DNA from: Sphingomonas echinoides
GTDB taxonomy: Bacteria > Pseudomonadota > Alphaproteobacteria > Sphingomonadales > Sphingomonadaceae
Assembly: GCF_029623395.1 (NCBI RefSeq)
Contig: NZ_JAPYKK010000002.1
Span: 62,001-126,000 of the forward strand
Direction: 5' to 3'
Length of the DNA stretch: 64,000 nucleotides
A program made the position numbers and the translations under genes. Position 1 is the first letter of the stretch, and each line of letters begins with the position of its first letter. Positions 56,601-64,000 of this stretch are shown here, piece after piece. A model generated the notes under the pieces. It saw only the letters and a list, made by a program, of their open reading frames with translations. It made no database searches and had not been told where the DNA came from.

Positions 56601-57497
56601 ATGGATTTTCGCCAAATGCGCTACTTTCTCATGGTAGCCGAAGAGCAGCATTTCGGTCGCGCGGCGCAACGGCTGAACATCGTGCAGCCGGCGCTCAGCA
56701 TGCAGATCAAAGTGATCGAGGGCGCGCTTGGCGCCAAGCTGTTCGATCGTTCCGGTGGCCGCATCGAACTGACCGATGTTGGTCGTCATCTCCTGCCAGA
56801 GGTGCTGCTGACGGTGGCGCAGGCGGAGCGGACGCGGGAGATCGTGCCGCGGTTGCTCCGCGGTGAAGTCGGGGTGTTGCGCGTCGGGTTCTTCAGCAAC
56901 GCTGTGTTCAGCGGCAAGCTGCAGGCGCACGTCGAACACTTTCGACGCACCCACGCGGGGGTGGAGATCGTGCTCGAAGAAATGAATGCAGTCGAGCAAC
57001 TCGCCGCGATCCGCACCAACGCGATCGACATCGGCTATTGCACCGTCTTCGGTGTAACCGCGGCCGATATCACGGTCCACCGGATCGCGACGTTCCCGTG
57101 GAGGGTCGCGCTCGCGGAAACGCACCCGCTTGCGCACGCTGAAGTGCTGACGCCCGAACATATTCGGGCGGAAAAGCTGATCCTCTACGCCGGCGGAAAG
57201 GCGGAGAGCGGGCAGGTGCTGACGCTCCGCACACTGCTTGGAACCGAGCCCGAAATCTTTCGCTATGCGCCCAGTACGATTGCCTTGCTGGCCAGCGTCG
57301 CGATCGGGCTTGGCGTCGCGCTGGTCCCCGCAACGCTGACGAATATCGGAGTGGCAGGAGTAGTGTTCAGGCCGATCGTGCCGGCCGTTGCACCGGCGGA
57401 ATTGCATTTGATCGCCCGCAAACGGGCCCCCTCGCCGCTGGTCGATGCCTATATCGAGTCTTCGATAGCATCGGACGGGGCCGATCAGCTTCGATGA
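56601..57497 (+). CDS. LysR-family transcriptional regulator upstream of paoABC-like genes
   Basis: A 298-residue regulator with an N-terminal winged helix (VAEEQHFGRAAQRLNIVQPA near residues 12-31) and an effector domain. EEQHFGRAAQRLNIVQPALS resembles the BenM/CatM-like branch. The ATG at 56601 has AAGGGGCGCCGAT upstream. The longer in-frame leader is rejected as not protein-like. It is in the same direction as, and just upstream of, the molybdenum aldehyde oxidoreductase genes, so it may regulate them. Inducer unknown. Confidence 0.92.
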   Translation: MDFRQMRYFLMVAEEQHFGRAAQRLNIVQPALSMQIKVIEGALGAKLFDRSGGRIELTDVGRHLLPEVLLTVAQAERTREIVPRLLRGEVGVLRVGFFSNAVFSGKLQAHVEHFRRTHAGVEIVLEEMNAVEQLAAIRTNAIDIGYCTVFGVTAADITVHRIATFPWRVALAETHPLAHAEVLTPEHIRAEKLILYAGGKAESGQVLTLRTLLGTEPEIFRYAPSTIALLASVAIGLGVALVPATLTNIGVAGVVFRPIVPAVAPAELHLIARKRAPSPLVDAYIESSIASDGADQLR

Positions 57498-57566
57498 TCT
57501 TCCGATCACATCTATATATTGGATCGGTTTGGCTGGCCGCATCATGCCCGCGGGGTGCTGCTGACG

Positions 57567-58322
57567 ATGCGGTCCATTTCGGCGGATGGCGACGCCGCCG
57601 TCATGCCCAACCAAAACTCCCCCGCCATTTCGGTCGAAAAGGACGCTAGCGTGACCCGAGACGATGATCCCGATGTCGCGCTGACGCGGCAAGCCTGTGA
57701 CGATAGCGACGGCGCGTTCATCCCGACGCGACGCGAAGCCTTGGCCAGCGCCGCGGCTTTGTCCGCCGGTGCGTTCGTCGCCACCGGTGCTACCGCCCGG
57801 CCCTCACCCGCGGGGTCTGCCGCGCCTGCGGAGTCCAGGCTTGCCGGAACGACGTTGACGATCCGCCCGACAATCAACGGCCACGAATTGTCCGTCGCAA
57901 TCGATACGCGGTCATCGTTGCTAGACCTGTTGCGCGAACGTCTCGGTCTTACGGGGGCGAAGAAAGGCTGCGATCACGGCCAGTGTGGCGCGTGTACGGT
58001 CCATGTCGACGGGCGGCGCGTGGTTTCGTGTCTGACGCTCGCGGCCAAGGTCGATGGGCGCAAGGTCACGACGATCGAAGGACTTTCGGACGGCAAGACG
58101 CTCCACCCGATGCAGCAGGCTTTCATCGATCACGATGCGCTGCAATGCGGCTATTGCACGCCAGGCCAGATCATGGCGGCGGTCGCCTGCGTGCGCGAGG
58201 GCAACGCCACGACCCGCGGCGACATTCGCCGATCGATGAGCGGCAACATCTGCCGGTGCGGCGCCTATGTCGGCATCATTGCGGCGATCGAAGATGTCGT
58301 CGCCCAGGGAGGGGAAGTCTGA
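57567..58322 (+). CDS. paoA: Aldehyde oxidoreductase [2Fe-2S] subunit, Tat-exported
   Basis: The small iron-sulfur subunit of a xanthine-oxidase-family periplasmic aldehyde oxidoreductase. A twin-Arg signal (PTRREALASAAALSAGAF) is near residues 53-70. A ferredoxin-type cluster motif is CDHGQCGACTVHV near residue 145, and a second cluster motif is CGYCTPGQI...NICRCGAY near residue 195-230. The start is uncertain: ATG 57567, ATG 57603 or an upstream TTG at 57519, none with a strong ribosome site. The stop overlaps the paoB start (TGATG), so the three subunits are coupled. Symbol by similarity to E. coli PaoA (YagT). Confidence 0.88.
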   Translation: MRSISADGDAAVMPNQNSPAISVEKDASVTRDDDPDVALTRQACDDSDGAFIPTRREALASAAALSAGAFVATGATARPSPAGSAAPAESRLAGTTLTIRPTINGHELSVAIDTRSSLLDLLRERLGLTGAKKGCDHGQCGACTVHVDGRRVVSCLTLAAKVDGRKVTTIEGLSDGKTLHPMQQAFIDHDALQCGYCTPGQIMAAVACVREGNATTRGDIRRSMSGNICRCGAYVGIIAAIEDVVAQGGEV

Positions 58323-59341
58323 TGCACGCCTTCAGCTATGCCCGTCCCGAAAACGCGCTTGCAGCCGTACAGGCATTCGCCGCGGCGGGACCAGGCGCAC
58401 GCTATATCGCTGGTGGCACGACGCTCTACGATCTGATGAAGCTCGGGATCGAGAAGCCGGAACATCTGGTCGACGTTACGGCGGTCCCTGGCCTCGATAC
58501 CATCGAAACCGCGGGCGGGCATCTGCGGTTCGGAGCGCTGGCCCCGATGAGCGCAGTGGCTGCGAACGAAACGGTGCACCGCGAATATCCGGTGCTGGCG
58601 GAATCGCTCGCCCGGGCGGCGTCGCAGCAATTGCGCAACATGGCGACGGTGGGCGGCAATCTGCTGCAGCGAACGCGCTGCATCTATTTCAGGAACGGCG
58701 CGGGCAGCACCTCCACGGGCAACATCTATCCGTGCAACAAGCGCGAGCCGGGAACGGGTTGTGCCGCGATCGGCGGTCAGGATCGCGGGCAGGCGGTCCT
58801 TGGACAAAGCGCGGCATGTACCGCCGTATCGCCCGGCGACTGGCCAGTCGCGCTGGTGGCACTTGACGCCCATGTCGAAGTGCTTGGCGCTGGCGGTGCG
58901 CGATCGATCCCGATTGCCGCCCTTTACCGCTTACCGGGCGACACACCCGATCTTGAATTCACGCTTCAGCCGGGGGAACTGATCACCGCGATCGTCGTGC
59001 CGAAAACGCCGATCGGCAGGCTGTCGACCTATTACAAGGTCTGCGACCGCGAGAGCCTCGCCTTTGCGCTTACCTCTGCGGCGGTGGCCGTGGAACTGGA
59101 CGGCGGCGTGGTGAAGCAAGCCCGGATCGCGCTCGGCGGCGTCGCGACCCGGCCGTGGCGTGCCACCGCGGCCGAGGTATCGCTCACCGGGCAGAAGCTG
59201 ACGCCGGAAACCGCTTTGGCTGCCGGGCGTGCAGCGTTTGCTGGCGCGAAAGCCGGACGCGACAATGGTTTCAAGATCGACCTCGGCGCGCGCACGGTTG
59301 CCGATGCGCTGATCCTCGCTGCCGGAAGGACCTCCGCATGA
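58322..59341 (+). CDS. paoB: Aldehyde oxidoreductase FAD-binding subunit
   Basis: A 339-residue FAD subunit. RYIAGGTTLYDLMKLGIEKP near residue 27 and ATVGGNLLQRTRCIYFRN near residue 110 carry the FAD-pyrophosphate motif. The Cys residues in TRCIYFR and PCNKREPGTGC match those that hold an extra [4Fe-4S] cluster in PaoB-type proteins. No signal peptide: the protein is carried with PaoA. It overlaps paoA by one base and paoC by four (ATGA), consistent with strict co-translation. Confidence 0.92.
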   Translation: MHAFSYARPENALAAVQAFAAAGPGARYIAGGTTLYDLMKLGIEKPEHLVDVTAVPGLDTIETAGGHLRFGALAPMSAVAANETVHREYPVLAESLARAASQQLRNMATVGGNLLQRTRCIYFRNGAGSTSTGNIYPCNKREPGTGCAAIGGQDRGQAVLGQSAACTAVSPGDWPVALVALDAHVEVLGAGGARSIPIAALYRLPGDTPDLEFTLQPGELITAIVVPKTPIGRLSTYYKVCDRESLAFALTSAAVAVELDGGVVKQARIALGGVATRPWRATAAEVSLTGQKLTPETALAAGRAAFAGAKAGRDNGFKIDLGARTVADALILAAGRTSA

Positions 59342-61491
59342 CTACCGCGCCATTCCCCGATCGTCCGCGCGCCGACGCTCGCGAAAAAGTGCTGGGCGCG
59401 GCGCGCTATGGCGCCGACTTTGCAATTCCCGACATGCTGTACGCGATGCAGGTGCCAGCGACGGTCGCCAAGGGCCGGCTCACGGCCGTACCGACTGCCG
59501 CCGCGCTGCGCATACCGGGCGTGGTCCGCGTTCTGACCGCGACCGACTTCCCGCCGCCCGCGCCGGCGATCCCCGGCGCGGGGCCACCGCCGTCGATGAT
59601 CGTCGCCGACATTGCCTATCGCGGCCAACCGGTCGCGTTGGTCGTGGCCGAGTCGCTCGAAGCGGCGATTGAGGGGGCCGAAGCGATCCATCCGGTGTAC
59701 GCCAACTCGCCATTCGCCACGCTGATCAACAGCCCCGGTGCCGGGCGCGAGCCGGCCAAGCGCGTTACCGCCGGCGATGCCAACGCCGCGATGGCGCGCG
59801 CGACAACGCGGCATAAGGCGGATTACGTCAGCCCCGCGCAGCACCACAATCCCATGGAACTGCTGTCGACTACCGCGCACTGGAAGGACGGTGTGCTGAC
59901 TGTGCACGAGGGCACGCAGAGCAGCAACCTGGTGAAGGGCGCGCTGATGCGCAATCTGCGGCTCAATGCCGAGCAAGTCGTGGTCAAGAGTCCGCAGATC
60001 GGCGGTGGTTTCGGTCAGAAGGGGTCGGTCCAGAGCCAGACCAGCTTGGTCGCGCGCGCCGCCATGCTGCTTGGCCGTCCGGTCAAAATGGTTGTCCCAC
60101 GCGGCCAGGTATTCCACACCGCGACCTTCCGCCCCAAAAGCCGACACAGCATCGAGCTTGGTGCCGACGCCTCGGGCAAGATCAGCGCAATCCGCTACGA
60201 TGCCGATCACCAGGCATCGCGCGGTGGACAGTTTGGGCCCGATTACCACGAGCATGTGCCACAGATGTACGGCGTCGCTGATTATCTTGGCACTGGCGCC
60301 GATATCCGGATCGACACGCAGGACCCCGGATATATGCGCTGTCCCTATCCGCACCCGGCCGCCTTCGCGTTCGAAAGCGCAGTGGACGAACTCGCGTTCA
60401 AGCTCGGCGAGGATCCGGTCGCGTTTCGACTGAAGCATCGCGCAACGGTGGATCCGCTCAACGGCAAGCCGCTGTCATCAAACTTCCTCAACGACTGCAT
60501 CAGCGAAGGCGCGCGGCGCTTCGGCTGGGACAAGCGCGGGCTGGCACCCGGGTCGATGCGCTTGCCCGATGGCACGCAGATCGGCTGGGGCGTGGGATGC
60601 GGGGCCTATCCCGCGATCACGCATGTCAGCATCGCCACTCTGCGCATACGGGCGGACGGAACGGCGCGCTTTGCTGTCGCCGGTCACGAAATGGGCCAGG
60701 GACTCCGCTCGGTGCTCACGCAAGTGCTGGTCCGCGATCTGGCGATTGAACCGACGGGGCTGGAGTTGGCGATCGGCGACACCTCGGCCGCGCCGCAGCA
60801 CACCACCGCCGGCTCCTGGGGCACCGCGAGCGGCGCGCCCGTCGCCGCCGAGGCCGCTGCCAAGCTCAACGCCGCGATGATCGAGCTGCTGGCGGGACGA
60901 ACCGTCGCCGGCAACCTTCATCAACAACTCGCCGCGATCCGGCGTCCCTATCTCGAAATCGAGGTGTCGCACGCGGGCCCCGGGCAGGGGGTCAAGGACC
61001 TCGCGGCGCTGCGCGGAGGCGGCTACGCGATCGCTGGGCCGGAATATCCCGACTTCACGACATTCAGCTACATTGCGCATTTCGTCGAAGTGCGGGTCGA
61101 ACCCCGCACCCGTCGCATCCGCGTGCCGCGCGTCGTGTCGGTCGTCGATTGCGGTCGCGTCATCTCGCCGCGTACCGCGGAAAGCCAGGTGCGCGGTGGC
61201 GTCATCTGGGGGATCAGTGCCGCGCTACGCGAAGCGACCGACACCGATCCGCGCTACGGCGGCTGGCTCAACAACGATCTTGCCGATTACGTCGTCGCGG
61301 TGAATGCCGACATCGGCGACATCGAAGTCGGGATGATCGACAAGCCCGACCCCCAGATGAATGCGCTAGGCGTCAAGGGATTGGGCGAAGTCGCGATGGC
61401 GGGCGTATCGGGCGCCGTTGCCAACGCGATCTTCCACGCGACCGGAAAGCGGCTGCGCGAAATGCCGTTCCGGATCGAAGACCTGCTATAA
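59338..61491 (+). CDS. paoC: Aldehyde oxidoreductase molybdenum cofactor subunit
   Basis: The 717-residue catalytic subunit. The AldOx/XdhC-fold begins with REKVLGAARYGADF. Later molybdopterin-cytosine-dinucleotide binding segments GGGFGQKGSVQSQTSLVARA near residue 224, GHEMGQGLRS near 452 and TTAGSWGTASGAP near 490 are visible. The catalytic Glu is in GVKGLGEVAMAG near residue 682. Oxidises aromatic aldehydes in the periplasm in characterised PaoABC. The frame starts at the ATG at 59338 overlapping paoB. The enzyme would need a molybdenum maturation chaperone (PaoD/XdhC-like), which is not in the window. Confidence 0.93.
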   Translation: MTTAPFPDRPRADAREKVLGAARYGADFAIPDMLYAMQVPATVAKGRLTAVPTAAALRIPGVVRVLTATDFPPPAPAIPGAGPPPSMIVADIAYRGQPVALVVAESLEAAIEGAEAIHPVYANSPFATLINSPGAGREPAKRVTAGDANAAMARATTRHKADYVSPAQHHNPMELLSTTAHWKDGVLTVHEGTQSSNLVKGALMRNLRLNAEQVVVKSPQIGGGFGQKGSVQSQTSLVARAAMLLGRPVKMVVPRGQVFHTATFRPKSRHSIELGADASGKISAIRYDADHQASRGGQFGPDYHEHVPQMYGVADYLGTGADIRIDTQDPGYMRCPYPHPAAFAFESAVDELAFKLGEDPVAFRLKHRATVDPLNGKPLSSNFLNDCISEGARRFGWDKRGLAPGSMRLPDGTQIGWGVGCGAYPAITHVSIATLRIRADGTARFAVAGHEMGQGLRSVLTQVLVRDLAIEPTGLELAIGDTSAAPQHTTAGSWGTASGAPVAAEAAAKLNAAMIELLAGRTVAGNLHQQLAAIRRPYLEIEVSHAGPGQGVKDLAALRGGGYAIAGPEYPDFTTFSYIAHFVEVRVEPRTRRIRVPRVVSVVDCGRVISPRTAESQVRGGVIWGISAALREATDTDPRYGGWLNNDLADYVVAVNADIGDIEVGMIDKPDPQMNALGVKGLGEVAMAGVSGAVANAIFHATGKRLREMPFRIEDLL

Positions 61492-62192
61492 CGCGCGGGC
61501 AGATCAGATCTGGTCTTTCAACTCAATCGTTTTGGAAAGCCTGGAACCGAGCGAACGATCTCAAGTGTCATCACGGTTCCGACCGGCGCGCTGCGGAACC
61601 GCAGGCGCAAGGCGGACGGGCCGGGGTGGTCGTGTCCGCTCCGTCGACCGAATACAGCCGTCTCCCGCGCGCAGCCTGCCGGATCACCCGCTGCACCAGA
61701 CGTGCCCAGAGTTCTCGCATTCGGCGCTGGTCGGAGCCGCCACGTTCTATTTGCATGACTTCTTTGAGGATCTGCAGTCTGCGCACTCAATCTCGTGCGC
61801 TGGGCGCGCTGGCGCCAGATCGCTCACTGGACCAGGAATGACCGGTTGCGGCAGGAGCGGCCGTTACACGCGGTTCGCGGAATGGCTTTAGTTGGTCGTC
61901 AGCCGACGGCAGGTTCAGTTCGCAAGACCTAGTTCCGGACGTTCGAGTCGCCTATCCGGCTCCCCAACTCCGGCCGCTCGTTCATTGCTATCTCGCGACC
62001 GCTTTTAGCGCTTTGAAAAGCCAACAAGCGCCATGGCCCCGTCGTTGGCCACATGGCTGTTGTTGCGCACGACACGAAAGTCGCAGGTCCAAACATCGTC
62101 GCTAGGCAAAAGCGAACCAGCTTGGCAGTTGCAAGAGCCATCGGCCCCTCCTAGCCATATCTGGTGCTTGTCTGCGCAGAAGCGGGGTTCAG
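61492..62192. other. Gap with repeat copy 9
   Basis: About 700 bases. It contains repeat copy 9 at 61926-61985. A minus-strand frame at 61571-61786 has a charged, helix-like stretch (LKEVMQIERGGSDQRRMREL) that might be a small or decayed gene, but it has no start signal or family. Nothing else is supported. Confidence 0.45.
61926..61985 (+). repeat. 60-bp intergenic repeat, copy 9
   Basis: Starts GACCTAGTTCCGGACGTTCG and ends CAACTCCGGCCGCTCGTTCAT. It lies 14 kb from the main group of copies, in the same orientation and with the same length, left of the possible defence locus. Confidence 0.82.
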
Positions 62193-63182
62193 ATGCGAAA
62201 TGCTCCAAGCGAACGCTTGTTCGTGAATGAGACGGAATTTGTGCATGCTCTTGCGCAGCTAATGGAAGCAAATCCCTGCTATTCGGAGATTGCCATTGAC
62301 TCGATTATCACCACGCGCGATGGCAATTTAGGGGAGCGTCTAGCTCGCGCCGACATCCTAGCTGTGCGCGACAAGTCAAGCGGCGCTAAAGAGGCGCTTG
62401 TTATAGAATGCAAAAGTCGTCCGCTTTACGGACGCGAGATTGATCGAGCGCTCGAGCAAGTACTCCGGTATGGGACGTGGCGACCAACGGCTCGCTTAGT
62501 GCTCGCGCTGCCTGGCCAGCTTGCTGAAGAGGACTCGGCACGGATTAGGTCGGCGGGCGTCGAGCTTTGGGATTTAGCTGCTCTTGGTTCGATCTTCAGT
62601 GCGCAACTGAAAGTACTGCAGCCGCACATTGCGTTCGCATTCGCGAGTGTGGTGGAAACACCAGAATCTGCGCTCATTAAGGAACTAGAGGCGTGCGATC
62701 CTGGAAAAAAGATGTGGTCGATTTATCAGGATTTGATTGGCAGGGTTCTAGAACACTGCTTTTGCCCGCCACTCAATCCGCCGCTAGGTGAATCGCCCGA
62801 TATGTCCGGGGTGAATCGGAGAGACTTCGTTCTGGCAAATTTCGCTGAAAGCGGATTTTGGAATAGCGTACGAATTCGTTATGCAGCCGACTATATCGTC
62901 GCAGATGCCAAAAACTATGTTGGGAAGGTCAAAAAGAGAGAGGTGCTGCAGATGGCTAATTATCTGAAGCACTTCGGAACGGGCCTTTTTGGAATTATTA
63001 TATCTCGAAACGGTGGAGACGCTTCAGCAATTCATACAGTTCGAGAACAGTGGGCTCATTATCAGAAGATGATTCTAATCCTAGATGATACCCACTTGGT
63101 GGCAATGCTTAATGCTTCCGCACGAGGCGATGCCGCTTCCGTCATTGCCAAAGAGATACAGGATTTCAGGCTTGGCATGTAG
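62193..63182 (+). CDS. Putative defence protein with two PD-(D/E)XK-like motifs
   Basis: A 329-residue cytoplasmic protein. The N-terminal part carries LARADILAVRDKSS and EALVIECKSRPL near residues 50-75, matching the D-x(n)-E-x-K core of a restriction-endonuclease fold. The C-terminal part carries RYAADYIVADAKNYVG near residues 228-245 with a second D-x(n)-D-x-K. The region between (residues ~140-200) is helical. Codon use is AT-richer than neighbours, and the 5' end has GGGTTCAG-like sequence but no strong ribosome site. Located just upstream of an AAA ATPase, it could be a nuclease partner of a defence system. No exact family named; both motifs are seen by eye only. Confidence 0.6.
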   Translation: MRNAPSERLFVNETEFVHALAQLMEANPCYSEIAIDSIITTRDGNLGERLARADILAVRDKSSGAKEALVIECKSRPLYGREIDRALEQVLRYGTWRPTARLVLALPGQLAEEDSARIRSAGVELWDLAALGSIFSAQLKVLQPHIAFAFASVVETPESALIKELEACDPGKKMWSIYQDLIGRVLEHCFCPPLNPPLGESPDMSGVNRRDFVLANFAESGFWNSVRIRYAADYIVADAKNYVGKVKKREVLQMANYLKHFGTGLFGIIISRNGGDASAIHTVREQWAHYQKMILILDDTHLVAMLNASARGDAASVIAKEIQDFRLGM

Positions 63183-63356
63183 CGGGCGCGCCTACCACCA
63201 GTACAATATTGAGATTTCTCACGGGAGACCGGCCGCGAGGCCGATCTGCATTCGGCAGTTTGGCCGCAAGCATATCGCCTTCGCGCAAGGCCCGCGTTAG
63301 GGTGATGAGAGCGCCCGCGAAAACACGAAGACGACGCGACCGATCGAGGGGGAGAC

Positions 63357-64000
63357 ATGTTTCTCAAGAAGGTGACAGGCATCCGGAGCGTCGGCCGCTT
63401 CAAGGCGGCGCGCATCGCTGGCGGCATGTACGAACGGTTCACGCTGATCTACGGCGGCAACGGCCGCGGAAAGTCGACCTTGTGCGCGATCCTGCGCTCT
63501 CTCCAGACAAACGACCCGACCCCCGTCACGCGACGCCGAACGTTTCAGGCGACCAGCGATCCCGAGATCGGGCTGCTGCTCGACAGTGGGCAGGTGCGCT
63601 TCGCCAACGGCGCTTGGTCGGCCGCCAACCCCGACGTGCACATCTTCGACCAGCAGTTCGTCGCCGAGAATGTCCACGGCGGTGACCAGATCGACGTCGA
63701 ACACCGACGCAACTTCTATCGGATCGTGGTTGGCCCTGCGGGTGTGGCACTCGCGGAGGAAGTTGACCGTCTCGATCAGCTGGTAACCGCGAAGCAAGGC
63801 GAACTCGCGACGGCGAAGAAGGTGCTGGAACAGCACCTGCCGCGCGGCGTCCGGCTCGATCCCTTCCTAAAGATCGCGGCCGATCCCGCCAACGCCGATA
63901 CGATCGCGGACGCGGAACGGCGGCTGAAAGCGGTCAACGACGGCGGCGCGATTGCATCGCGCAAGCTGCTCAGCCTTCCGCCGCTTCCGGTGCTGCCCGA
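63357..64000 (+). CDS. AAA ATPase, RloC/PrrC-like (partial, runs off window)
   Basis: An open frame from the ATG at 63357 to the window end (~214 codons, no stop). FKAARIAGGMYERFTLIYGGNGRGKSTLCAIL holds the Walker A GGNGRGKST near residue 37 (a P-loop of the SMC/Rad50-like kind). VHIFDQQFVAENVHGG near residue 95 and FYRIVVGPAGVALAEEVDRL near residue 115, leading into a coiled coil, match the AAA_13 family that includes the anticodon nucleases RloC and PrrC. GGGGGAGAC is the ribosome site. Any nuclease domain would lie beyond the window. It sits 174 bases after the nuclease-like gene. Confidence 0.85.
   Translation, partial: MFLKKVTGIRSVGRFKAARIAGGMYERFTLIYGGNGRGKSTLCAILRSLQTNDPTPVTRRRTFQATSDPEIGLLLDSGQVRFANGAWSAANPDVHIFDQQFVAENVHGGDQIDVEHRRNFYRIVVGPAGVALAEEVDRLDQLVTAKQGELATAKKVLEQHLPRGVRLDPFLKIAADPANADTIADAERRLKAVNDGGAIASRKLLSLPPLPVLP

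Noticed and set aside
36319..61985. The 60-bp repeats as integron attC sites
   Set aside because: Length, common orientation and single-gene spacing are suggestive, but the copies lack RYYYAAC/GTTRRRY core ends and the inverted complementarity needed to fold like attC, and no integrase gene is in the window.
36319..61985. The 60-bp repeats as REP-type palindromes or a CRISPR array
   Set aside because: No arm is the reverse complement of the other, and copies are 1-2 kb apart rather than separated by short spacers.

Overview
The window reads as chromosomal DNA of a high-GC alphaproteobacterium, most likely a Sphingomonas or close relative. This rests on GC-rich genes with ATG, GTG and TTG starts and a gene content typical of sphingomonads: a flavin-dependent tryptophan halogenase next to a cupin-like protein, CC0125/CC1285-type and DUF6880 proteins, spore-coat-U pili and many LysR/pirin/SDR neighbourhoods. 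The assignment comes from reading protein sequences, not from a database search.

Layout. 0-14.4 kb holds metabolic genes: acetyl-CoA synthetase, a decayed halogenase locus with an intact cupin partner, an aldo/keto reductase with a divergent LysR gene, a secreted esterase, LysR/pirin/alpha-beta hydrolase, and an MFS transporter translationally coupled to a metallophosphoesterase. 14.8-18 kb holds two tandem polymorphic toxin-immunity modules. Both toxin frames are broken and both immunity frames are open. 18.5-23.8 kb is a mobile-element remnant: ParB-methyltransferase, DUF5681 protein, terminase large subunit, a hemerythrin-like gene and a decayed IS5-type transposase. 23.9-28.5 kb encodes a chaperone-usher spore-coat-U pilus. 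28.9-36.3 kb is a signalling block: a response regulator beside a histidine-kinase relic, a GAF protein overlapping an MHYT-GGDEF-EAL protein, transposase relics, and a PAS-GGDEF-EAL protein. 36.3-48.3 kb is a run of mostly single-gene units (ECF sigma factor, ABC exporter, lipoprotein, EF-hand protein, aspartyl-protease-like protein, DUF6880, TetR/GST/VOC, SHOCT protein). They are separated by a dispersed repeat that measures 60 bp in every copy and always points the same way. 48.3-61.5 kb is an oxidoreductase region: AraC and SDR, GMC oxidoreductase, SDR/SRPBCC, LysR, pirin, DoxX, FMN reductase, LysR, and a paoABC-type molybdenum aldehyde oxidoreductase. 61.9-64 kb holds the last repeat copy and the start of a likely defence locus, with a protein carrying two PD-(D/E)XK-like motifs and an AAA ATPase of the RloC/PrrC type that runs off the window.

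How the parts fit. Several neighbourhoods look like self-contained regulatory units: divergent LysR/AKR, TetR/GST with a perfect 20-bp palindrome, and AraC/SDR. The pilus operon sits beside cyclic-di-GMP enzymes, which is consistent with surface-attachment control, but no direct link is visible. The strongest unexplained signal is the 60-bp intergenic repeat family between 36 and 48 kb and at 62 kb.
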